From the NCBI GenBank assembly GCA_002270465.1, contig NQOF01000004.1, positions 463,668 to 527,667 on the forward strand: DNA of 64,000 bases, given 5' to 3'. Made by a program: the position numbers and the translations under genes. The first letter of the stretch is position 1, and each line of letters starts with the position of its first letter. Below, in pieces: positions 16,905 through 24,926 of this stretch. The DNA comes from Blautia hominis (GTDB taxonomy: Bacteria; Bacillota; Clostridia; Lachnospirales; Lachnospiraceae). The notes under the pieces are model-generated. The model saw only the letters and a list, made by a program, of their open reading frames with translations, had not been told where the DNA came from and searched no databases.

Positions 16905-17339
16905 ATGGCCAGACCTAAAAAGTACTTGATTGATCTTAATCAATCTGACATCAACAAGTTACAATCGCTAATCCATAATAAGAAAACATCAAAGTCAATC
17001 ATTCGACGATGCCAAATTCTTTTGGAGTTAGCTGTCAATAATCCGAACCACCTAACACAGCAGCAGATCAGTAAAACTTTTGGTGTCAGTAAAGCAACTG
17101 TTTCCAATATCGTAAAAGATTATATGCAGCATGGTTTAGATTATACCATCACTTATCACAGAAATCCGAACTCCAATGCAAAGCGTAAGGTGGATGGGCG
17201 TTCAGAGGCTCATATTGTCGAGTTAGCATGTTCGGCCCCTCCAGAAGGTTTTTCACGCTGGACCGTGAGACTTTTGTCGGATCATGCACGTGTTGTATTA
17301 GATACACCGGTTAGTAAATCGACGATTCAGGAGGTTTAA
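16905..17339 (+). CDS. IS630-family transposase, N-terminal part (OrfA)
   Basis: The 144-residue product starts MARPKKYL behind AGGAG and contains the helix-turn-helix DNA-binding region (LTQQQISKTFGVSKATVSNIV) and a second HTH/linker region ending STIQEV. It stops at TAA inside GGTTTAAAAAAAAC. The catalytic domain continues in the -1 frame from about 17336. It binds the terminal repeats of the element. Confidence 0.82.
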   Translation: MARPKKYLIDLNQSDINKLQSLIHNKKTSKSIIRRCQILLELAVNNPNHLTQQQISKTFGVSKATVSNIVKDYMQHGLDYTITYHRNPNSNAKRKVDGRSEAHIVELACSAPPEGFSRWTVRLLSDHARVVLDTPVSKSTIQEV

Positions 17340-17416
17340 AAAAAACACAGCTTAGACCTCACCTAAATGAATACTGGTGTATTCCACCAAAAGAAAACGC
17401 TGCTTTTGTTGCTTGT

Positions 17417-18040
17417 ATGGAAGATGTCCTGGATATCTATGAAATGCCCTATAATCCGGATCTTCCGGTTATATGCATGGACGAAAAACCATATCAGTTA
17501 CTTGATGATGCGCGGGAACCATTATCGATACATCCGGGCGACATCCTCAAAATAGACTCTGAGTACATCCGCAAAGGAACCAGTAGCATATTTGTCTTTA
17601 CAGAGGTTCTGGCTGGCTGGCGCCATGTAAGCGCCAGAGAACATCGCACAGCGATTGACTGGGCTGAGGAGATGTGCTATCTTCTGGAAGAATGTTATCC
17701 TGACAAAGAAAAGATCATTCTTGTCATGGATAACTTGAATACACATGCGCTCAGTTCCTTATATAAAAGATACGCTCCTCAAAAAGCAAGAGCTCTGGCA
17801 AAGCGTTTGGAGATTCATTACACACCAAAACACGGAAGCTGGCTTAATATAGCAGAGATCGAATTAAACGCAATGACTCGGCAATGTCTGGCTCGGCGGA
17901 TTGATACGCTTGAACACCTGCAACAACAATTAAGTATATGGGAGCACCAGCGCAACGAGAATCAAAGAACCGTAACTTGGCAATTTACAGCAGCTGATGC
18001 TAGAGTAAAATTAATTTCACTATATCCCCAGCTTGAATAG
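17417..18040 (+). CDS. IS630-family transposase, catalytic part (OrfB)
   Basis: This frame holds the DDE domain: Asp in VICMDEKPYQ, Asp in LVMDNLNTH and Glu in NIAEIELNA, with the family's HYTPKHGSWLN segment. Homology begins upstream of the ATG at 17417: from about 17336 the frame reads LKKTQLRPHLNEYWCIPPK and joins smoothly to OrfA if one base is re-read near the A8 run at 17338-17345. Either -1 frameshifting makes the full protein or one T has been lost and the copy is dead. All catalytic residues remain. Confidence 0.8.
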   Translation: MEDVLDIYEMPYNPDLPVICMDEKPYQLLDDAREPLSIHPGDILKIDSEYIRKGTSSIFVFTEVLAGWRHVSAREHRTAIDWAEEMCYLLEECYPDKEKIILVMDNLNTHALSSLYKRYAPQKARALAKRLEIHYTPKHGSWLNIAEIELNAMTRQCLARRIDTLEHLQQQLSIWEHQRNENQRTVTWQFTAADARVKLISLYPQLE

Positions 18041-18091
18041 TCGGGATAATTATGCCTCAATATTACCATAGTTATCATTCGGACAATACAC

Positions 18092-18409
18092 TAGTACTAC
18101 AGCTTGTCGAAAGTAATTGCATAACCGCTCCGGCGCTCACCCGCCCGGAAATCAAACTGGCAGCATCGCCTATTTCTCCATCTGCCGTGCTGCTGCACAC
18201 GATATTGGGCTTTTCGCCCTACAACTAAACACATTCACTCAGTCACCGGAGGAACCACACAGCTACATTTCCTACGCCTTTGTTTATGTGCGATAAAGAA
18301 ATAAAAGAAGTGTAAAAAATTTTGCCGTTCCTATTCGGCTTTAGCTATTGCACCGGATAGGGCGGGCTTTATGTGTCGGGCAGTTCTACCTTGCAATATA
18401 AGTTAGAAG
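18092..18409. other. Non-coding remnant right of the IS element
   Basis: No intact gene is visible in these 318 bases. There are short open pieces (for example ATG TGC GAT AAA GAA near 18286 ending at TAA after ten codons) that look like decayed coding sequence. The stretch is GC-richer than the AT-rich genes that follow. I regard it as debris of a larger mobile element, without proof. Confidence 0.4.
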
Positions 18410-18928
18410 TTATAGCTTAAATTTATGATAGCAAAAAAGGCTATACTCTTTAACCGATATTTCCTTGTTATGTAAAACTCCAATTATAACAAATAAAACT
18501 TCTGCAACGGTAAGATAACAATCCTTTAAGTCGAAAATGAACAAGTCTAGTATCTGTATAAAATCCAAACTTCCGCCCCAAAGCAACTTATCTATCAGAC
18601 TACATAAACAACCGGCCAATCCACAAACCATAATTACTTTTACTGAAAGTTTGGTCTGCTCTCTTTTGGCTTTATATAGCAAATATCCTGTCAGAAAAAT
18701 AAAAATGGCGATAACATTTAGCAAAACTGTTACCAACGGGCTTGAAAAAATATCAATATAATTTCCAGCCCATGATAGTTCAGTATTTAGTTTTGGGTTA
18801 AACGTTATAAAATTCTTTATTATATCAAAATCATATTGCATAAATGCAAATGAAATAATAGTTTTAGTAATCTGGTCTATTAACAACAAACATAAGACAG
18901 GGATAATAAAAATATTAAACTTTTGCAT
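18410..18928 (-). CDS. Signal peptidase II-like membrane protein (divergent LspA)
   Basis: The 172-residue protein has four hydrophobic helices and the LspA layout. The first helix carries LLLIDQITK (the conserved D..TK of helix 1), a later loop has the FNPKLNTELSW region, and the two catalytic Asp positions appear in GGSLDFI and DLKDCYLTVAEV, corresponding to GGxxDF and FNxAD. LspA cleaves prolipoprotein signal peptides in the membrane. Sequence is divergent and AT-rich compared with neighbours, so this is likely an acquired second copy, not the housekeeping enzyme. The start has GGAGG five bases upstream. Confidence 0.7.
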   Translation of the reverse strand: MQKFNIFIIPVLCLLLIDQITKTIISFAFMQYDFDIIKNFITFNPKLNTELSWAGNYIDIFSSPLVTVLLNVIAIFIFLTGYLLYKAKREQTKLSVKVIMVCGLAGCLCSLIDKLLWGGSLDFIQILDLFIFDLKDCYLTVAEVLFVIIGVLHNKEISVKEYSLFCYHKFKL

Positions 18929-19032
18929 AAAAACCTCCTGTTCAAATCACGATTTGTTATTTGGTTTCTGATTTTATTTTATCATATCTATATTAACCTT
19001 TCTTAGATTATGGGAAAGGGCGGCAGCACTTA

Positions 19033-19557
19033 TTACATAGACAAGTGCAACAAACGATAAACCTTTAGATTTAATGCTGCTTCGGGTATTTCTTCAAAGA
19101 AGTGAAACTCTACGCAGTTCCATTTATCAGGATTGTAAATAAGCAATTTGCTTGTATCATTTTCAAAATTAGATAAAAACTTTAATGCTTTCATTTGCTT
19201 TGTTTCAGGAATATCATTTTCAATTTCTACAACAAATTTTGATGTGATAAAATTCTTTTTTAAGTCGTTTATCATGGTAATTCCAATATTTATATTCTGC
19301 CATCCAAATGAATTTAGAATATTGTCAAAAAATCCTCCAAAGATGAACTCATTCATTCCCTGTTCATCTTGCCATACATACAATGGCGCATATTCATTTT
19401 TACTGTTGCCAAATTCCCCCTTTTCAGAAATTAGATATGCTTTGAAAAGTAAGCCTTGGAAACCGTCTGTCTTATTTCCGTTATTTTTCACTCTTTCCCG
19501 GATAATTCCCATGTCATAACTATCTGGCAATAAAATTTTATACTGCATTGCTATCAT
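19033..19557 (-). CDS. DUF4865-family protein
   Basis: The 174-residue cytoplasmic protein begins MIAMQYKILLPDSYDMGIIRERV, which resembles the DUF4865 family; no catalytic motif is evident. It is transcribed divergently from a LysR-type gene, and this pairing is common for the family. The ATG at 19557 has AAAGGAGGA upstream. A 133-bp MITE is inserted only 14 bases before that ribosome site's far side, so the native promoter is displaced. AT-rich codon use agrees with the neighbouring acquired genes. Confidence 0.68.
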   Translation of the reverse strand: MIAMQYKILLPDSYDMGIIRERVKNNGNKTDGFQGLLFKAYLISEKGEFGNSKNEYAPLYVWQDEQGMNEFIFGGFFDNILNSFGWQNINIGITMINDLKKNFITSKFVVEIENDIPETKQMKALKFLSNFENDTSKLLIYNPDKWNCVEFHFFEEIPEAALNLKVYRLLHLSM

Positions 19558-19578
19558 GGATAGTGTCCTCCTTTAGCT

Positions 19579-19711
19579 GTAACAGTTCAGACAAGCGGAA
19601 CCGTTACGCATCCAGCCATTAAAAATCGCTTCGCGATGGGCTGGATGCCTGCCGGCACTACTTTTTCATACGGTCAGCGCAGTAAATGCGCAGACCTGTC
19701 TGAACTGTTAC
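19579..19711. mobile_element. MITE copy A (IS66-like ends)
   Basis: The 133-base element begins GTAACAGTTCAGACA and ends TGTCTGAACTGTTAC, a perfect 15-base terminal inverted repeat. It is flanked by the 8-base direct repeat CTTTAGCT (19571-19578 and 19712-19719). Inside are a hairpin with arms GCATCCAGCC/GGCTGGATGC capped by AATCGC..GCGAT, and a second hairpin around GCGCAGTAAATGCGC. It is related to copies at 34576 and 40487. No protein is encoded. Confidence 0.88.
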
Positions 19712-19828
19712 CTTTAGCTATCTGCTACAGATCCTTCTTTATGATTTTTATTATACATTTTCACTGACCTGATGTATAATAGTTATTACTGATATTTGAT
19801 ATCATTTCAAATGATAGGTGGTGTTCCT

Positions 19829-20671
19829 ATGGAAAGTTTAGAACTTAGGATTTTTAGAGAAGTTGCAATAGCAGGTTCTCTTTCCAAAGCTGCTGAAAAT
19901 ATGTGCTATGTACAGTCAAACATTACAGCCCATATTCAAAAACTAGAAAAAGAATTAGGTACTGTTCTATTTGTACGGCACAATAAAGGAATTACATTAA
20001 CCCGTAATGGGGAAAAATTGCTATCCTATGCAAATTCAATATTGGATTTAATTGATAAAGCAAAATATGAATTTCAACAAGATACCCATGGCTTACATAT
20101 TGGGGCTACACAGACTTTGGCAGCCTACAAACTTCCTTTATGGCTGTCCCATTATCAAAAGGACTTTCCAGATGTAAATGTATCTGTCCTTACAGAAAAT
20201 CAAGAGCAGCTTGTAGAACTTGTGTCTCATCAAGTCGTTGATTGCGCTTTCGTAGAGAAAAAATATGTGTCTGAGCAGATACAATCTATTTTCTCATTTG
20301 ATGAAGAATTATGCCTGATTGCACCTGTTCAAAGTGATGAAAAATTGTTAAGAAATAGTCCTATTATCACAAATAAAATACCTACTTGTCCTTATCGCAG
20401 AATTTTATTGGAGTGGGCTGCTTCGCAATCCTCTGAAATGCCGAAAATAATAGAGTTTGATACTATTGAAGCGATTGTTCACTCCGTTTCACTTGGAATG
20501 GGAATATCGCTGCTCCCATATTCGACTATCACAAACAGAGAAGAAATAGCTGTTTTTAAGCCACACAATATGAAAAGTCTAAATATCAATATGGTTATAC
20601 AAAATGGTCGGCGAACTGAAAATGTTTATAATTTTCTAAAAATAATCTCTGACTATAACACTTCGGAATAA
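19829..20671 (+). CDS. LysR-family transcriptional regulator
   Basis: The 280-residue protein has the N-terminal LysR winged helix (about 1-60; FREVAIAGSLSKAAENMCYVQSNITAHIQKLE) and a periplasmic-binding-like effector domain (about 85-275). ATG 19829 is used because AGGTGG lies upstream; the frame runs 11 codons further without support. It is divergent from the DUF4865 gene, with a MITE in the shared intergenic region, and is the likely regulator of that gene. Base composition is AT-rich, like its neighbours. Confidence 0.85.
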   Translation: MESLELRIFREVAIAGSLSKAAENMCYVQSNITAHIQKLEKELGTVLFVRHNKGITLTRNGEKLLSYANSILDLIDKAKYEFQQDTHGLHIGATQTLAAYKLPLWLSHYQKDFPDVNVSVLTENQEQLVELVSHQVVDCAFVEKKYVSEQIQSIFSFDEELCLIAPVQSDEKLLRNSPIITNKIPTCPYRRILLEWAASQSSEMPKIIEFDTIEAIVHSVSLGMGISLLPYSTITNREEIAVFKPHNMKSLNINMVIQNGRRTENVYNFLKIISDYNTSE

Positions 20672-20728
20672 TGAAAGCTGTTAATCAATTATAATGTTCC
20701 TTTACCATACATGAGCATTAAACCAACA

Positions 20729-20970
20729 GATACAGAGAAGCGGAACCTCAGGCGGAATATTGGAGGGACGTGAATAGAGTTTCTTAATGAAAAACGGCCT
20801 CCGGGTGCGTGATGAAATTTGATTTCCGAATCAAATTTCAAGGATAGTTGAGCAGACTAATCATCAGATTAGTTTGCGGTTCTATCCGGTTCACGTACCC
20901 GGAGGCCGTTTTTCATTTAGAAACTCTTCACGTTCCGACTATTCCGTCTGAGGTTCCGCTTCTCTGTATC
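20729..20970. repeat. Branched long inverted repeat (foldback 3)
   Basis: The outermost 23 bases (20729-20751 and 20948-20970) are perfectly complementary, and pairing continues with few breaks for about 80 bases on each side (for example AAAACGGCCTCCGG with CCGGAGGCCGTTTT). Enclosed are a hairpin with 11-base arms (GAAATTTGATT/AATCAAATTTC, 20814-20839) and a second stem GGATAG/CTATCC (20842-20887) that itself carries an ACTAATC/GATTAGT hairpin. The design repeats that of foldback 2 with unrelated sequence. Confidence 0.87.
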
Positions 20971-21084
20971 GTCCGCATAAGCCAGTATTACCGTCAACAT
21001 TCCAGCATCGTCCGCATAAGCCAGAAAATACTGTCAGCATTCCAACATCATTCGCATAAGCCAGTATTACCGTCAACATTCCAG
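20970..21084. repeat. Three-unit 39-40 bp tandem repeat at the phoR end
   Basis: Units start at about 20970, 21009 and 21049. Each contains CGCATAAGCCAG followed by a TACTGTCA- or TTACCGTCAACATTCCA-type half. The first unit begins at the edge of foldback 3, and the last ends one base before the phoR stop codon. No gene uses it. Confidence 0.85.
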
Positions 21085-22755
21085 TTACTTTATGCTCCCA
21101 TTCTTCCCCCAAATAAGCCGAAACGTACTCCCCTCACCAACTACACTATCCAGTTCCACCTGCGCCCCCAAATAAGCCGCCCCATGCTTCACGATGGACA
21201 GTCCAAGCCCGGTTCCGCCGATTTCTTTAGAATGGCTCTTATCCACTCTGTAAAACCGTTCAAACACCCTGGCCTGATCTGCGATGGGGATTCCGATTCC
21301 GGTGTCTGCTACAGATATGCTGACCGTGTTTTTTCCGTTCAGCACAGTGATCGTCACTTTTCCGTCCGGATGGTTATACTTAATGGCATTGTCGCACAGA
21401 TTGTACAACACTTCCTCCAAGATCGGCCTCGTTGTGGCGAGTGATGCATGTTCCCCTTCCAGAAAGAGGGAAACCTGCCTGCGTTTTGCCGGCTCCCGCA
21501 GACGTTCCAGGGTCTCTTTAGCCAGCGTATAAAAGTCTGTTTCCTCCTTTTGATACGGAAGACAGCCCTCATCGAGCTGGGAGATCTTGATGACATCTCC
21601 AACTAAAGCGATCAGCCTCTGGGCCTCATCGAAAATTTTTCCTGCAAATTTATTGATGTCCTCAGGCTTCACAAATCCGTCCTGAATGATTTCCGCAAAA
21701 CCGGAGATGGAAGTAAGAGGTGTCTTTAATTCGTGTGACACATTGGCAGTAAATTCACGCCTTAGGTTTTCGCGCTGAATTTTCTCAGTTATGTCAACCA
21801 ATAAGAGCACTGCGCCTGTGACTTCCTTGTCTCGCAGCACCGGGTTGGCGATGACCTGGCAGAAATTATCACCGATCTGCAGGTTGGATGAAGTGTGTTT
21901 TCCGGACAGGACCGCGTCCACGGTCTGCTGGAAGGGTTCGCTTCTGTTAAGTGCCAGAACACTGGCATGGGCCTGTGCTTCCGTGGCATCCAGCAGATGC
22001 AGGGCACTGGAATTGTAGGAGAGAAGGTCTGTCTGGGCGTCAATGACTAAGAGGCCCTCACTCATATTTTCAGTGATAATGGAAAACTCCTGCTGCTGTC
22101 TCCTGGCATCTGAGAGCTGTCTGCGGATGGTGCGCTGCTGTTTATTGATCTTGGTGAGCAGCGGGGAAATCTCATCATAGGCCTCTGTGCGCTCAGGTTC
22201 GTCCAGATCAAGGCTGTTGATAGGTGAGACGATTTTTTTGGAAATCCTGGCAGCAAAGAGAGCGGAGAGGACCACCATCATGAGCAGTACATACAGCATA
22301 GGTTGGACCAGCTCTCCGATCAGAGCCGCAACCGTATACTGGGTGCTGGAAACACGGAGGATTTGTCCGTTTTCCAGTTGTTTGGCATAATAGATAGTTT
22401 TTTCCGCAAGGGTGTCGGATTGGCGGGTGGCCTTTCCGGTTCCTTTTAATTTCGCTGCGATCACTTCCTGGCGGTCAGCGTGGTTTTCCATACCGGAGGC
22501 CTCTGCCTTGTTGTCAAAGAGAACGGTACCGTCCTCAGCGATCAAAGTGACTCTGGCGGATTCCGCGGGAAGTTTTTCCAGAGCAGAGAGGCCCATGTTT
22601 TCCACAGAGATAGCCAGATACGCAGTCTCAGACTTCAGTTCTTTTTCAATCTGGCTGCCGAAATAGTGATATAGGATGCCCATAATAAAACCCAGCCCAA
22701 TGACCAGTACCAGGGCGGATACAAGCATTATGGAGCGGAAGATTCGTTTTGTCAT
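21085..22755 (-). CDS. phoR: Phosphate regulon sensor histidine kinase
   Basis: The 556-residue membrane kinase has a first helix (about 5-30), an extracytoplasmic domain (about 31-148), a second helix (about 150-170), a linker, a PAS-like domain (about 225-325), the dimerisation domain with phospho-acceptor His341 in SHELKTPL, and a catalytic domain with NAIKY, DTGIGIP and GTGLGLSI. It would phosphorylate the adjacent PhoB when phosphate is scarce and is silenced through PhoU and the Pst transporter. Its start overlaps the phoB stop by four bases, and it is the last gene of the pst-pho operon. Confidence 0.92.
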   Translation of the reverse strand: MTKRIFRSIMLVSALVLVIGLGFIMGILYHYFGSQIEKELKSETAYLAISVENMGLSALEKLPAESARVTLIAEDGTVLFDNKAEASGMENHADRQEVIAAKLKGTGKATRQSDTLAEKTIYYAKQLENGQILRVSSTQYTVAALIGELVQPMLYVLLMMVVLSALFAARISKKIVSPINSLDLDEPERTEAYDEISPLLTKINKQQRTIRRQLSDARRQQQEFSIITENMSEGLLVIDAQTDLLSYNSSALHLLDATEAQAHASVLALNRSEPFQQTVDAVLSGKHTSSNLQIGDNFCQVIANPVLRDKEVTGAVLLLVDITEKIQRENLRREFTANVSHELKTPLTSISGFAEIIQDGFVKPEDINKFAGKIFDEAQRLIALVGDVIKISQLDEGCLPYQKEETDFYTLAKETLERLREPAKRRQVSLFLEGEHASLATTRPILEEVLYNLCDNAIKYNHPDGKVTITVLNGKNTVSISVADTGIGIPIADQARVFERFYRVDKSHSKEIGGTGLGLSIVKHGAAYLGAQVELDSVVGEGSTFRLIWGKNGSIK

Positions 22756-23456
22756 GCGGTTTTTCCTCCAATTTTATAGCCTACGCCCCTTACGGTTTTG
22801 ATACAGTCACCGGCGATCCCCAGTTTTTGGCGCAAGGTTCGGACGTGGACGTCAATAGTCCGGCTCTCCCCGTCAAATTCGTATCCCCAGATACGGTCCA
22901 GAAGCTGAGCTCTGGTAAATACGGTTTCCTGTTCGGACAGAAGCAGGCAGAGCAGTTCAAATTCTTTTAAAGTCAGGATGATCTCCTCACCATCCACCCG
23001 CACAATGTGGCGTGAGGGGCAGACGTAGAGGGAGCCGAGGCGGTATTCCGGAATCTTTTCCTGTTCCTGGCTGCGGCGCAGCAGGGCACGGATGCGGGAA
23101 ATCAGTTCCATCATCCGGAAAGGTTTTGGAATATAGTCATCGGCTCCGTTGTCCAGGCCCAGCACCGTGTCATATTCGCTTCCTTTGGCAGTCAGCATGA
23201 TGACAGGAAGCTTTTTGGTATCTCTGGATGTGCGGAGCTTTTTCAAAATGCTCAGTCCATCTTCCTCCGGAAGCATAATATCCAGAAGGACCAGAGAGGG
23301 GACAGCCATGGATATGGCATCCCAAAAATCAGAAGGCCGTGCAAATCCCTCAGCCTCCAATCCCTGGCTGTTCAGGGTGTAAGTGACCAATTCCCGGATA
23401 TTTTCATCGTCCTCTACAAGATAGATCAATTTATTCACCTCATTCTTTTTCGGCAT
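22752..23456 (-). CDS. phoB: Phosphate regulon response regulator (PhoB/PhoP type)
   Basis: The 234-residue regulator has a receiver domain with acidic pocket (VEDDEN), phospho-acceptor Asp59 (LLDIMLPE) and Lys91 (MLTAK), followed by an OmpR-type winged helix (about 130-232; LTLKEFELLCLLL, SRTIDVHVRTLRQKL). It should bind direct repeats upstream of pstS. It overlaps phoU by 17 bases at its start and phoR by four at its end. Confidence 0.93.
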   Translation of the reverse strand: MPKKNEVNKLIYLVEDDENIRELVTYTLNSQGLEAEGFARPSDFWDAISMAVPSLVLLDIMLPEEDGLSILKKLRTSRDTKKLPVIMLTAKGSEYDTVLGLDNGADDYIPKPFRMMELISRIRALLRRSQEQEKIPEYRLGSLYVCPSRHIVRVDGEEIILTLKEFELLCLLLSEQETVFTRAQLLDRIWGYEFDGESRTIDVHVRTLRQKLGIAGDCIKTVRGVGYKIGGKTA

Positions 23457-24111
23457 CCAGATGATGTTCGTCGCTCTGGTGAATGCCTGTTATGGAATAC
23501 TGTACCCACTCTGCCACATTGACTGCGTGGTCACCAATGCGTTCAAAGTATTTGGCAGCCATGAGGATATCCAGGGCAGCTCTGGGGTCAGCATTGTTTT
23601 TTTGGATCAGATCCAGAAGCTCCCCTTTTATTTTGTTGAAGAGATCGTCCACAATATCATCGGAGATGACCACGGATTCTGCCAGCTCTAAATCATTTTT
23701 CACGAAGGCATCCACACTTAAGGTTACCATACGGATGGTTGCTGCTGCCATATCGTGGATCTGTACTTTGCTGCTGATGCTGCTTTTGACAATATAGGGG
23801 GCCAGGTCCGAGATGTCCGCTGCCTGGTCACCGATACGTTCCAGGTCTGATATCATTTTAAGGGCAGCCGATATGATCCTCAGATCACGGGCTACAGGCT
23901 GCTGCTGGAGAAGAAGGCGCATACAGATGTTTTCAATCTCCCGTTCTTTTTCGTCGATCTCTCCCTCCATGACAGCCACTTTCCTGACCACGTCCGGCTC
24001 CGGTTCATCCAGTGCCTGGGCGGCCAGGGTAATGGCCTGCTCACATAGGCTTCCCATTTTGATCAGTTCCACATGAAGCTGTTCCAGCTGTTTGTCAAAT
24101 CTTGTGCGCAT
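23440..24111 (-). CDS. phoU: Phosphate transport system regulator
   Basis: The 223-residue all-helical protein contains the two PhoU repeats with metal-binding ExxxD-type motifs (ERIGDQAADI at about 80 and ERIGDHAVNV near 195). It links the Pst transporter to PhoR and keeps the kinase off when phosphate is plentiful. ATG 24111 is chosen for its AGGGAGGT site; it lies one base after the pstB stop. The frame is open a further 29 codons inside pstB without support. Confidence 0.93.
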   Translation of the reverse strand: MRTRFDKQLEQLHVELIKMGSLCEQAITLAAQALDEPEPDVVRKVAVMEGEIDEKEREIENICMRLLLQQQPVARDLRIISAALKMISDLERIGDQAADISDLAPYIVKSSISSKVQIHDMAAATIRMVTLSVDAFVKNDLELAESVVISDDIVDDLFNKIKGELLDLIQKNNADPRAALDILMAAKYFERIGDHAVNVAEWVQYSITGIHQSDEHHLDAEKE

Positions 24112-24112
24112 A

Positions 24113-24871
24113 TTAACCAAACCTCCCTGTAATATAGTCCTCAGTCCGTTTATCCTGAGGCATTGAGAATATCTGTTCCGTTTCCCCGTACTCCACAATT
24201 TCTCCCAGCAGGAAAAATGCAGTTTTATCGGAAATACGGGCTGCCTGCTGCATGTTATGGGTCACCATGACAATGGTGTAATCCTTCTTCAGTTCCACTG
24301 CCAGGTCTTCAATCTTGGAAGTGGAAATGGGGTCAAGTGCGGATGTGGGTTCATCCATGAGAAGGACTTCCGGCTGTACTGCCAGTGCCCGGGCAATGCA
24401 GAGCCGCTGCTGCTGTCCTCCGGACATACCCAGGGCGTTCTGTTTCAGACGGTCTTTTGTTTCATCCCAGATGGCTGCATCCCGCAGGGATTTTTCCACA
24501 ATATCATCCAGCTTTGCTTTGGAATGGACACCGTGGGTGCGGGGGCCGAAAGCAATGTTGTCGTAAATGCTCATAGGGAAGGGGTTGGGTTTCTGGAACA
24601 CCATACCCACTCTTTTTCTGAGCAGGTTTACATCCATCTTACCGTAAATGTCTTCACCGTCCAGAAGGATACTGCCGTCAATGCGGCAGCCCTCAACCAG
24701 GTCATTCATGCGATTCAGGGATTTGAGAAGGGTAGATTTGCCGCAGCCTGAGGGGCCGATGAATGCGGTTATTTTATTTTCAGGTACTTTTAAGTTTATG
24801 TTTTTCAGGGCCTTAAAATCTGTATAGTATAAGTCAAGGCTGCTGATGGATATCTTTTCCGTATTATTCAT
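24113..24871 (-). CDS. pstB: Phosphate ABC transporter ATP-binding protein
   Basis: The 252-residue ATPase has Walker A (GPSGCGKST), signature [15 protein letters not shown], Walker [13 protein letters not shown] and switch VTHNMQQA, as in PstB. It powers PstA and PstC. No good Shine-Dalgarno site precedes the ATG: the leader is AT-rich and directly follows a 45-base hairpin made of MITE-like ends (24882-24926). It is one base from phoU downstream. Confidence 0.95.
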   Translation of the reverse strand: MNNTEKISISSLDLYYTDFKALKNINLKVPENKITAFIGPSGCGKSTLLKSLNRMNDLVEGCRIDGSILLDGEDIYGKMDVNLLRKRVGMVFQKPNPFPMSIYDNIAFGPRTHGVHSKAKLDDIVEKSLRDAAIWDETKDRLKQNALGMSGGQQQRLCIARALAVQPEVLLMDEPTSALDPISTSKIEDLAVELKKDYTIVMVTHNMQQAARISDKTAFFLLGEIVEYGETEQIFSMPQDKRTEDYITGRFG

Positions 24872-24881
24872 TTTATATTTG

Positions 24882-24926
24882 ATAACTGTTCAGTCCGGTA
24901 AATGTACAGATCGGATGAATAGTTAT
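24882..24926. repeat. Mini-hairpin resembling joined MITE ends, between pstA and pstB
   Basis: ATAACTGTTCAGTCCG at the left is mirrored by CGGATGAATAGTTAT at the right with only about 14 bases between. The ends resemble the terminal repeats of the MITE family in this window (GTAACTGTTCAG). No 8-base target duplication is evident. It occupies most of the pstA-pstB gap and would form a hairpin just upstream of the pstB start in the mRNA. Confidence 0.55.

Larger units (their letters stand above)
16841..18091 (+). mobile_element. IS630-family insertion sequence
   Basis: The 1251-base element has terminal inverted repeats of about 35 bases; the left end begins GTGTAATGTCCGG and the right end mirrors it as CCGAATGACC-like sequence ending in ATACAC. 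It is flanked by TA on both sides (16839-16840 and 18092-18093), the target duplication of IS630/Tc1-type elements. It carries a transposase split over two frames. It sits between the PadR pair and an AT-rich accessory segment. Confidence 0.88.

Noticed and set aside
15378-20970. Retron or similar reverse-transcriptase system
   Set aside because: The branched foldbacks recall msr-msd folds, but no reverse transcriptase is encoded anywhere in the window.
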